64,000 bases of DNA from QKMZ01 sp012965515. GTDB taxonomy: Bacteria > Cyanobacteriota > Vampirovibrionia > Obscuribacterales > Obscuribacteraceae. Shown piece after piece: positions 28,101 through 35,155 of the stretch. Each line of letters begins with the position of its first letter. Position 1 is the stretch's first letter. Made by a program: the position numbers and the translations under genes. The stretch lies in contig CALFMP010000036.1 of the NCBI GenBank assembly GCA_937879965.1, positions 620,001-684,000 of the forward strand, in the 5' to 3' direction. The notes under the pieces were generated by a model. It did no database searches, was not told the DNA's origin, and was given only the letters and a program-made list of their open reading frames with translations.

Positions 28101-30830
28101 ATCGTGCACGAATGCTTTAAATTCTGGGTTTGTTCGATAAGCCTTCTTCTCCTCGCCAGTCATGTAGATGAGCGCATTGATTGCGGCTTCCGCCGAGGGT
28201 TGTCCTGAAAGCACAGTTTCTAGACTGCGACGACCTGCTTCATTAGCTTTGTCGTATGATTCTGCTTTTAGCTTTTCGTCTAGCATGGCGCGAATTGATT
28301 CGCGATCTTTTTCTTTCAGAGATAGAACATCCATTGCCTGCTCGATCTCAGGAACAACAAATGTTTCCCCATCTGAAACGGTGGTGGAATATTCTTGACG
28401 AATTAAGTTCCAGTCTTCCTCACTCAGGTTTTCTACAGAAGAATAAACGCGGTCAACATCCGTCCCGCTCATAATTCCGCCCGCTCCGAAGAATCCCAAA
28501 TATCCGTAGTCATAGGCGCTGAGCATGTTTGTTACTACTTCCGGGTCACCTCTAAGAGGTGATTCCCAGCGCATGAGTTTGTTTCGGTCTCCTGCTGCCG
28601 CAGCATCTAAAGCCTGATGAACGCTCTTATAAAACGTCAGTGCTTTTGCTTGCTCGGCTGTTAGCTCCGGAGATGGCGCGTTGTTTTCCTTTGCTTCCTC
28701 TTCCTGTTTTGCCAGCTCTTCACCCTGTACAAATCGCATTTTCTCTTCGTCGGTTGCATTATGTGCTGCTCTTGTAATGTCATCTTCGTCGGTTCTTCCA
28801 ACCATGCCGAAGCCCAGAAGACCTGCCTTCTCCAAGTCATTTCTGTCATGAGTGGCGAGCGTCGCAATACTCAAAGTTCCATACTCAAGATAATCATTGG
28901 CAATTTCCTGGTCGCCACCATCAGGAAAAATCGCCTTGATTTGTTCTTTGACCTGCTCAGTAGCCTCGAATTCCGCGCGAACGTCGTCGGGCGTCATTCG
29001 CATGGCTTCGGCGAATATTGCTAGATTGCCGTTAGCGAGACCGATTTTTGCCACCGTCACGTGAATATTTTCTGCGGGATTTTCGATTTCTACTCCATTA
29101 GCATTAAGCTGTTCCAAATACGCACCAACAACTTCTTGCGTGTCAGCGGAAAGAAGTTCAGAATTCGCGTTCAAATCATCGACGAGACTGATACCGTAGT
29201 CAGCCAAATATTTTTCATTCACCGACTGCAGAGTTTTTGGGTCCAAAGATGCCAGCGCCATTCTCACTGTTTGTTCGACTTCGCCTTGATCTGCATTTTT
29301 TCGCCCGACTCTATCCTCTTTCAACGCCGTTAAACTGACGTTGAGTGTGCCTGCAACATCCAAGTCTGTTCCGTCGCGCTTCAGTTCTGCATTGACGGTT
29401 GCACCGTACACGGCATCATTGTGTTTGCTTGCAATGTAATCTGGAATGCTTGCAAAATGCTGAGCCTGGAAGTGTTCTTGCAGTTCTTCCCTTTCTTGTT
29501 TGTTGAGCGTTGCGATAATGTTTAACGTCGATTGTTGATCGTTATTGTCAATCGCGGTAGTAAGTTCGTCTACTGCCGTCGCTACAATCTCGCTAGCAAC
29601 GTCGGAACTATTGGCTCTGTGAGAGCCGTAGTCAACGCCTTCGTAGGCGAAGGCAACTTTGTTCAGGTCGATATTTGCTTTGCTTGGATCGAACGACCCG
29701 TCGCTTGTATTGCCTTCACTGTCCTGAAAACGTCCAGCATGAGCGTTTATGTTAGCAACTGCGGCGCGTTCTTCCTCGGAGAGCGACGAGTCGCTCATCC
29801 ATGCTTGCAATTGCGAAGCGGAAATTACAGGTATTCCTTGGGCGTTGTTCGAAATATCTATTTTGTCGGCAAGCGAAAGAACAGTGGACAAATCATCCTG
29901 ATCGAGAGGGTATTCTTTGCCGGCTCTCGCCCACTCGCTTCGAACGAGCTGACCACCTTCTTCGAATGACGCACCATAGGATGCAGCAATTTCGTGCAAC
30001 CATGGATTGATGTTTGTCGGATTTCCATCCTCAGAATTGCCATACCCAGCGCCTTGATCGCGCCCCCAGAAGAGTGCCCAATCAATAAATTGTCTCTGTT
30101 GCGGAGATAGGGTTTGTACAGGATTGTTCGGATTCTCAGCCGAACTTTCCATTGCCAGTTCATCCTGACTTTTCACGAATTCAAAGTCTTCGATGGTGAC
30201 TTCGTTGTCAGGACTGAGGATTTTGCTTGCTAAATCTTCGAAGTAATCAGGTCCACCGGCATCTACTGCTACTTGCCCGAACATTTCCACCATGCCCGGG
30301 TCGAAGTACATTTCCCATTCTTTGATGTCTTCTATTCCGGCGATATCGTCATCGTAATTCGGATCATTTACATCCGGGTATTTTGCATTTTCAATGGTGT
30401 CGAAGTATTGTGAAAGTCCGGCGGCCAGGAGCCGATCGTTATGAGCGATTGGAGTTTGCGGAGCCACTGGTGCGGCATCCCAACTTGCAGGCGGCGCCAT
30501 ACCGTTGTTGATGGCATCTACTTCGTAGTGGTTGTAGTGCTTTCCTCCTTCCGGATTGAATTTTGCTTCTCCTTCTTCGTTGCCTAATCCATCCAGCATG
30601 ATGGTGCCGAGTATGCCTTTCTCCGCGAGCTGAGAAGAAATCTCCGCGTACTTTTCCTTCTCCTGCTCGGGATTGTAGGCGTCCCACGCTTCGCTTATCT
30701 CCTGCATTTCGTTGTCGGTGATTGACTCACCTCCATCAGCATTAGGATTTACAGCCTCGGCATAGGCGTCAACAACCGCAGACTCTAAAGTGGCACCAGC
30801 ATTAGCAGGTACAGCGGCAACATCGGGCAT
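25176..30830 (-). CDS. Giant leaderless LysM protein with tandem repeats and annexin-like segments
   Basis: 1884 aa from ATG 30830, chosen for the GGAGGA just upstream; the frame is open a further 79 codons but with no start signal. It is very acidic. An EF-hand-like loop (NADGGESITDNEM) lies near residue 33. Residues about 430-1280 contain helical repeats with segments such as VNEKYLADYGISLVDDL and LADEYFARYGGLVFDDV, resembling the annexin pattern (Y-x-x-x-Y-G-x-x-L-x-x-D-L). A hydrophobic Ala/Gly stretch lies near 1330-1380. Six full 32-aa repeats (about 1494-1685) precede an extended C-terminal LysM-like module (EGDTLFAI ... DLIYTGNKFIIP). No signal peptide. Shares its LysM variant with the protein at 21512. 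Role unknown; a surface or secreted adhesin or effector is the best guess. Confidence 0.85.
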   Translation of the reverse strand: MPDVAAVPANAGATLESAVVDAYAEAVNPNADGGESITDNEMQEISEAWDAYNPEQEKEKYAEISSQLAEKGILGTIMLDGLGNEEGEAKFNPEGGKHYNHYEVDAINNGMAPPASWDAAPVAPQTPIAHNDRLLAAGLSQYFDTIENAKYPDVNDPNYDDDIAGIEDIKEWEMYFDPGMVEMFGQVAVDAGGPDYFEDLASKILSPDNEVTIEDFEFVKSQDELAMESSAENPNNPVQTLSPQQRQFIDWALFWGRDQGAGYGNSEDGNPTNINPWLHEIAASYGASFEEGGQLVRSEWARAGKEYPLDQDDLSTVLSLADKIDISNNAQGIPVISASQLQAWMSDSSLSEEERAAVANINAHAGRFQDSEGNTSDGSFDPSKANIDLNKVAFAYEGVDYGSHRANSSDVASEIVATAVDELTTAIDNNDQQSTLNIIATLNKQEREELQEHFQAQHFASIPDYIASKHNDAVYGATVNAELKRDGTDLDVAGTLNVSLTALKEDRVGRKNADQGEVEQTVRMALASLDPKTLQSVNEKYLADYGISLVDDLNANSELLSADTQEVVGAYLEQLNANGVEIENPAENIHVTVAKIGLANGNLAIFAEAMRMTPDDVRAEFEATEQVKEQIKAIFPDGGDQEIANDYLEYGTLSIATLATHDRNDLEKAGLLGFGMVGRTDEDDITRAAHNATDEEKMRFVQGEELAKQEEEAKENNAPSPELTAEQAKALTFYKSVHQALDAAAAGDRNKLMRWESPLRGDPEVVTNMLSAYDYGYLGFFGAGGIMSGTDVDRVYSSVENLSEEDWNLIRQEYSTTVSDGETFVVPEIEQAMDVLSLKEKDRESIRAMLDEKLKAESYDKANEAGRRSLETVLSGQPSAEAAINALIYMTGEEKKAYRTNPEFKAFVHDRLNTTMGELAGGNPAQRTMANRILSRIGETEEAEQPALAQDGQEELIDQVLLDSIRNAPASKTIADTEKLLSEYPELRSDLLHASHEAAANPEFEAEGINQIGSEQTTQSLNIALHRAVNQAINDELILPGSNSARINHESVNLDFFGLEDWSTPLFEDGNLPIDKELMLANSKTERLELMANVSPEEKEQLLSDDSAYAEFRESVLSDGELRDVELNIIAKGEFDAVDQVRSFVVDSEFTQDELLNALDHLSPEVKTRLADEYFARYGGLVFDDVMTRATGAETVKIEAALQGVQLSPVMTAIRALEEAHEHNSAVDGAVMRVWDWTKQGMDASALQLFPTAIALQNATGEERKELEAQFVADIENFIEATNNHVESQNEAKEQAFNISIMVIAAAASVATGGTSLAVPAKLGLDIGVTAGVGAAYKNLVAATFEGEDYDLSEFDDNAVSGAVVAVLNRVDILKVLAEPEGAAIFASAVKGEVRTAAAGEEAVRVVAARKAASELPSSITEPATGVGNLDNVATHTQPGNSILDDIDSDLWERSNFTQKETPSGTDDVVRPDALPAADVVATPEDRLINQNRSYDDIESVRADYPPIVVDDIVRSEEPLPIADDSYDHVEAARTDYPPIVVDDTARVEEPLAFADDSYDEVEASRAASSPIVVDDTARVEEPLAFADDSYDQVEASRAASSPIVVDDTARVEEPLAFADDSYDEVEASRAASSPIVVDDTARVEEPLAFADDSYDEVEASRAASSPIVVDDTARVEEPLAFADDSYDEVEAARATPSTTRSAVMESTVAETAAKDSTSGLRVRYPWGKYALRAATTKGSSRVATPTALVTAENLSRREETNHSSENSEVVIDQEETISETSETTEPDDKNFFTGEEVNINGRIAHRLEDGSYAFVIPEGDTLFAIRNDIATAMGEKAITPGDSVYDDDMLLALRAANEIGDPDLIYTGNKFIIPVEVINDGQS
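25737..26351 (-). repeat. 96-bp tandem repeat array, six full units plus a partial one
   Basis: Units begin at 26351, 26255, 26159, 26063, 25967, 25871 and 25775 (minus strand), exactly 96 nt apart. Each encodes 32 residues from SYD-x-VEASR to EEPLAFADD. Units 3 to 6 are nearly identical in DNA (a few substitutions such as D-E/Q), while units 1, 2 and 7 are diverged. This pattern indicates recent expansion from the centre. Confidence 0.95.
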
Positions 30831-30915
30831 GAAAGTCCTCCATCGCCACTGCTGTGGCGAATATAGAAACTGCGAATTCGGTAGGGGTGACCGGATGTGC
30901 GTTGGTTGGAGTATG

Positions 30916-30947
30916 ACGATAGTCGCCACTGGTAACGGAGTCGTAAA
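30916..30947 (-). promoter_or_regulatory. Regulon element plus -10, before the giant LysM gene
   Basis: On the minus strand 30947-30931 reads TTTACGACTCCGTTACC, followed after 9 nt by TATCGT (30921-30916). The ATG at 30830 is about 85 nt further on. It lies back-to-back with the plus-strand element at 30988. Confidence 0.65.
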
Positions 30948-30987
30948 TGGCAGCCGCCTACATATAAATGGCGGCAATTTCGTCCCT

Positions 30988-31019
30988 TTTACAACCTTGT
31001 TACCGGTCGTCCTTAATAT
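30988..31019 (+). promoter_or_regulatory. Regulon element plus -10, before the polytopic membrane operon
   Basis: TTTACAACCTTGTTACC (30988-31004) is followed after 9 nt by TAATAT (31014-31019). It faces away from the element at 30931-30947, so one divergent control region serves the giant protein and the membrane operon. Confidence 0.65.
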
Positions 31020-31098
31020 CGGAACAACGGAGCTACCGGCTCGAAGTTTCCCCTCTTCAGTGCACAACCCACCCCTTTCAGTCTATGTGAGAACATCG

Positions 31099-32649
31099 AT
31101 GTTCAATTCCATCAAGACGAAATTGCTTTTCCTCGTTGTTTCTCTTCTTGCTGCGTCGGCCGCCGCGGCCCAGGACGAACGCAAAAGTACATATCAGGAC
31201 AGAATGGTCAACGCCCCTTCGTTCTCTGAGCAGCAAAAGGAGTTTTTCAATTTTGCAAAACATACTGAGCGCGAGGAGCGCGCGGAAGCGCTGGAGACTG
31301 AGCCGGGAACAGGCAAGACCGCGCAGTATGACTCGACCCGTCACGCCGGCAAGATTGAAACACCGGAGTCGCGCAAACTCTTTCCCATAAGAGAAAATAC
31401 ACCGCAAACGAATGCTAAGAGACCTTTGAATGATCAACCCGTTCCTCATCCCTTCATTCAGAAGCTGTTCACTGAGTATTCGAACCCAATGCTCAATCAT
31501 TTTGGTCCACCGCGCCACCCTCTACCTTTTAGAGTCACCCCCGACCACAATCCGTATCCTCGCGATTTAAACCCTGCCGCCTTTGCTGACCGCCCATACA
31601 TGACAGGCGCTCCACCTAGCGATCTCGTCGATCATGCCAGCACTTTGGCCGGAGCGCATCGTACGGCTGAAGGTTTGCTGAGCCCCTCTTACCAAACTGC
31701 GCAAGCAAAGCTGCAGGCTAAATTGCAAACGATCGCTGAGGGCACTGGTGATGCAGCGGCGCAGTGTTTTGAATGTGCATTGAGCACTTGCAGTGATGTT
31801 CTGATTAATGTTGCTAACGAATCTGCCAGTCAGCCACCGTCTCAGGGTGGCGAGAAAACTCTGCCCCAGGTCGCCTGGATTGTTCAAAAGCTTTATAAGA
31901 ATGTCTATTTGCCTATGGCTCTGCTTTTCTTGCTACCCGGCGCCCTTCTTACACAAATGAAGTCGTTCGTCGCAATCTACTACAAGTCTGAGCAAGACGA
32001 AGATTTGAATAATCCCTTGACCGGCATTCTGCGCGGAGCTGTTGCAATTACTTTGATTCCCGCAGTTCAACTCGCTGTCAGCTATTCGATAGATGTCGGT
32101 AATTCTATGACGCATGAAGTTGAAAAAATGCTGCATGCTCAGGAAGTCATCTCCTGGGGACAGAAGCAAACCACCGAATCTTACAACGGCAATTCCGCTC
32201 AACGCGCCGAGAAGCTGCAATCTCAATCGACTTCTGAAGCCCTGCGGGAAACATTGTTCAATGGTCTCGATTTTCTGCTGGACCATGCGTTTGTTGTTCT
32301 TCTCGCATTCCAAACGGTCCTTGTCTGTTATTTGTTCCTTCTCGGACCCATCGCGGCTGCATTCCTCGCTTGGCCCGGCAACATTGGAAAGCTGTTTGCG
32401 CCGATTTTTGGAAATTGGATGAATGCACTTTTGCTTTTGACTCTGTGGCGCTTTTGGTGGTGCGCCATCGTGTTGTGTATGGCTACCCGTTTGTCATGGA
32501 TGAGCCAGTCCGGGCAAAGTGGAGGCGAGTGGGAAGACCTGATTTATACCGCTTTTCTCGTAATGCTTGTTTATGTTCCTTTCGCTCCTTTTGATTTCCG
32601 CCCTGGCGATATGGTCGATCAGTTGCTACAGAAAGCACGCGTAAAGTAG
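31099..32649 (+). CDS. Polytopic membrane protein, VirB6/TrbL-like, with signal peptide
   Basis: 516 aa from the ATG at 31099, where a Sec signal begins (LLFLVVSLLAASAAAAQ); the open frame upstream has no start features. Residues about 25-240 are polar and extracytoplasmic. Five or six membrane helices follow: YLPMALLFLLPGALLTQM, the GILRGAVAITLIPAVQLAV segment, FVVLLAFQTVLVCYLFLLGPIAAAFL, NALLLLTLWRFWWCAIVLCM and LIYTAFLVMLVYVPF. The motif LGPIAAAFLAWPGNIGKLF...FGNWMNALL resembles the conserved turn of VirB6/TrbL conjugation proteins (LGPLFLAF..FP..R..F..WL). That assignment is inference. It is paralogous to the next gene, 33 nt downstream, and under a regulon promoter. Confidence 0.8.
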   Translation: MFNSIKTKLLFLVVSLLAASAAAAQDERKSTYQDRMVNAPSFSEQQKEFFNFAKHTEREERAEALETEPGTGKTAQYDSTRHAGKIETPESRKLFPIRENTPQTNAKRPLNDQPVPHPFIQKLFTEYSNPMLNHFGPPRHPLPFRVTPDHNPYPRDLNPAAFADRPYMTGAPPSDLVDHASTLAGAHRTAEGLLSPSYQTAQAKLQAKLQTIAEGTGDAAAQCFECALSTCSDVLINVANESASQPPSQGGEKTLPQVAWIVQKLYKNVYLPMALLFLLPGALLTQMKSFVAIYYKSEQDEDLNNPLTGILRGAVAITLIPAVQLAVSYSIDVGNSMTHEVEKMLHAQEVISWGQKQTTESYNGNSAQRAEKLQSQSTSEALRETLFNGLDFLLDHAFVVLLAFQTVLVCYLFLLGPIAAAFLAWPGNIGKLFAPIFGNWMNALLLLTLWRFWWCAIVLCMATRLSWMSQSGQSGGEWEDLIYTAFLVMLVYVPFAPFDFRPGDMVDQLLQKARVK

Positions 32650-32682
32650 CACTTCGTCACGTTATTTCTCCGTGAGGTTCAA

Positions 32683-35106
32683 ATGAATAAACGTCTGAGC
32701 ATCGTTTGCCTTTCTGCGCTTTTTGCAATATTGCCAGCGTCTGCTGATTCCGGGAATTCATTTTCGACTATTGGTCCATCACGTGATGGCGGACATCAGT
32801 ATGGCGAAAACGTTTTTAGACCGGTCGTTGGTAGGTCGAGTGGCAACAAGACTGTAGCGCAGACGCCAAGCGCTTATGCCGAAAGTGGTAGTGGTAGGTC
32901 GCGCGCAAGTACTCCTGCAGCGTTCGCTTCGAGCGGCGCTGGAAGCTCAGTTGCAAGCACTCCTACTGCGTTCGCTTCGAGTGGCGGTGGAAGCTCAGTT
33001 GCAAGCACTCCCACTGCATTTGCATCAAGCGGTGGTAACGCTTCCGCCGAGAGTCGTCCGCTCTCCGAACTGGTAAAAAAAGACCAGCAGCGCGGTCGTA
33101 GTTCGCTAAACGACATGGCGAAAGAATTTCTGCTGAAGAATCCAGAAGTCAAATATCTGGGTAAACCTGAATGGGGCGGTAGTGATATTCGCGACAAAGA
33201 CGGGCGTCCTCTGCCGGGTTATGTGAACCCCGCCCGAGTAAAAGGTGCATCGCCGCTCGGCACTGTTTTTCCACCTACTCCTGCAAACGCCATGGGCTGG
33301 CAAACCGAGAGCAAAGTAACCGAAGGCATGTACTACCAAATGCTGTCCGGGCTTGACGGTTTCAATGGTTGGCAAAATTCCGATTTGAAAGAGTTTTCCC
33401 AAAAGATCCAGTCGGGAAATTTGGTTGCAAAGACAGTGCAATATCCACTCAACGCAGCTGATGAAGCGCGCGCTGATTTTACGGCGCAACTGACCGCGCT
33501 GGGCAACGCCGCAGGCGACGTCGCTAAAGAGCAAGCCGCAAGCGCCATCGAATACTGCGCAAAGTATATGGAAAACTTTACTGCTCAGCCAGGAAGCAAA
33601 TGGAATCAGATTCGTGACTCGCTATTTGTTCCGATTGGTCTGCTCCTTTTGCTGCCAGGCGCTATTCTCTCTCAAATTCGTGCAATGGTCGGACTCAATG
33701 TTCCGCTATCGTTGACGCAAACAAATCCGTTTGATGGATTGCTTCGCTCAGTAATTGCCGTCTTCCTGATACCTGCAACCTACCTTGTAGTTAACTATGC
33801 GATTGATTTTTCAAACAGCATCACATTTACACTGGCGTCGGAATACGTGCGCATTACTTCGTCCGACATGTATCAGGATGCTGTGTGCTCTGAGATTCGC
33901 GCTTTTCCTGTGCGCGGGCCGAAAGAAAATCAAAATGCGGGCATTGCGCAATCTTGGCCCCAAGTAGAAACCACTTCAATTCCACGGCTGGAGAAAAATC
34001 TTTATCAGAGCAAAACAGATGACCCTTGCTCGGGCACTTATAGCGCTCCGGAAAGTAGAACAGATGAAGGTATGCCGCTAGCTTCTGTCTTTGGTCGACT
34101 GTTGGCTTTCGGAGGTAATGCATTGCTTACATCGGCGTGGAATGTTCTTTGCGCGTTCCAGATGGCTTACATGTTGTACTTGTTTTGGGTCGGCCCGGTT
34201 GTCGCAGGATTGTGGGTTTGGCCGGTGAAACAATTCCGCGATGCGCTGCCTAACTGGGTGGAAGGCGTGATCACGTTGGCATTTTGGAGCTTGTTTTGGA
34301 ACACGGCAATTCTTCTTATGGCGTGTTTCAAAGGAATGGCTGACACGGGCACCGTATATGAAACCGCTCTCAATTTCCTTGCCACCGGCTGCGTCAAGTA
34401 TGCTTTCGACTTTGTTGGGTTAATCAAGGCCGCCGGTCAAGAGGCCTCGAAGGCGACCGGCGTCGCCGGCAGTAGCGGTCGTCCAGGCGAAGGAGAAGAG
34501 TCTTCGCCTCCCGCCGCGGGAAGTTCTGGCGCAAGTCCGTCTCGTGCATCAAATTCATCGAATTCTCCTGCCCCGATTTCTACACTTCCTGATGACGGTG
34601 ATCCGGTCGTTAGCGAGGTCGGATTGCAGCTCAATAGTGCCAATCTGCAGACGCTACGCAAGCGCTCCGCTGTCATCACGGGCCCTGTCCTTGCGCCTCA
34701 AGAAGAGCCATGGTTGGAGTCGGATGATTTTTCTGGCTCAGAAATGTTGGCTTCGGAGATGGTTGACTTCAGACCAGAGACTTTGCCTCCGAGTGTCATT
34801 CACGAAATGTTAACGCCGGAGAATTCCCCACCATCGGTGATGGTTACAGATTGGATTTCCGTCAACAACTCTCCTGCGAGCGACTTCTATGTTTCGCCTC
34901 CTCCAAGTGAGAGTCCCTCAGGCACAGTAATCAACACCGTGGCGCAAGAGAGCGACATGTGGCTAAATTCGATGAGCGAGTTGAGCAATTACGAACCTGT
35001 CGAGCAACGCTCCGTTGGGCGTTTGATGAATGCGCTTGGGCAAGCGACGGATGGCAGCTTAAGTAACGCGAGGCGTGTCCCAATCAACCAGAGTTCTGTT
35101 TGGTAA
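32683..35106 (+). CDS. Second polytopic membrane protein, VirB6/TrbL-like, with Ser/Ala repeats
   Basis: 807 aa. A Sec signal (1-21, ASADS cleavage) is followed by four 16-aa TPxAFASSG repeats (61-124), an extracytoplasmic region, and helices matching those of the preceding protein: IGLLLLLPGAILSQI, GLLRSVIAVFLIPATYLVVNY, YMLYLFWVGPVVAGLWVWP and ITLAFWSLFWNTAILLMACF. A roughly 200-residue Ser/Pro-rich, acidic C-terminal tail is absent from the first paralogue. Two short Cys-containing loops (CSEIRAF, DDPCSG) may form a disulfide. GAGGT lies 5 nt before the ATG. It is operonic with 31099-32649. It could form a hetero-oligomeric channel with that protein; function is inferred from topology only. 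Confidence 0.8.
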   Translation: MNKRLSIVCLSALFAILPASADSGNSFSTIGPSRDGGHQYGENVFRPVVGRSSGNKTVAQTPSAYAESGSGRSRASTPAAFASSGAGSSVASTPTAFASSGGGSSVASTPTAFASSGGNASAESRPLSELVKKDQQRGRSSLNDMAKEFLLKNPEVKYLGKPEWGGSDIRDKDGRPLPGYVNPARVKGASPLGTVFPPTPANAMGWQTESKVTEGMYYQMLSGLDGFNGWQNSDLKEFSQKIQSGNLVAKTVQYPLNAADEARADFTAQLTALGNAAGDVAKEQAASAIEYCAKYMENFTAQPGSKWNQIRDSLFVPIGLLLLLPGAILSQIRAMVGLNVPLSLTQTNPFDGLLRSVIAVFLIPATYLVVNYAIDFSNSITFTLASEYVRITSSDMYQDAVCSEIRAFPVRGPKENQNAGIAQSWPQVETTSIPRLEKNLYQSKTDDPCSGTYSAPESRTDEGMPLASVFGRLLAFGGNALLTSAWNVLCAFQMAYMLYLFWVGPVVAGLWVWPVKQFRDALPNWVEGVITLAFWSLFWNTAILLMACFKGMADTGTVYETALNFLATGCVKYAFDFVGLIKAAGQEASKATGVAGSSGRPGEGEESSPPAAGSSGASPSRASNSSNSPAPISTLPDDGDPVVSEVGLQLNSANLQTLRKRSAVITGPVLAPQEEPWLESDDFSGSEMLASEMVDFRPETLPPSVIHEMLTPENSPPSVMVTDWISVNNSPASDFYVSPPPSESPSGTVINTVAQESDMWLNSMSELSNYEPVEQRSVGRLMNALGQATDGSLSNARRVPINQSSVW
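32863..33054 (+). repeat. 48-bp tandem coding repeat, four units
   Basis: Four units encode residues 61-124 (T-P-x-A-[FY]-A-x-S-G...). The central two share long identical stretches in DNA (e.g. gcgttcgcttcgagtggcg), pointing to recent duplication. Confidence 0.85.
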
Positions 35107-35155
35107 GCAAGATAATTGCGCTGTTTCGGCCGTTTTGCAACGCTATAATTCTAAA

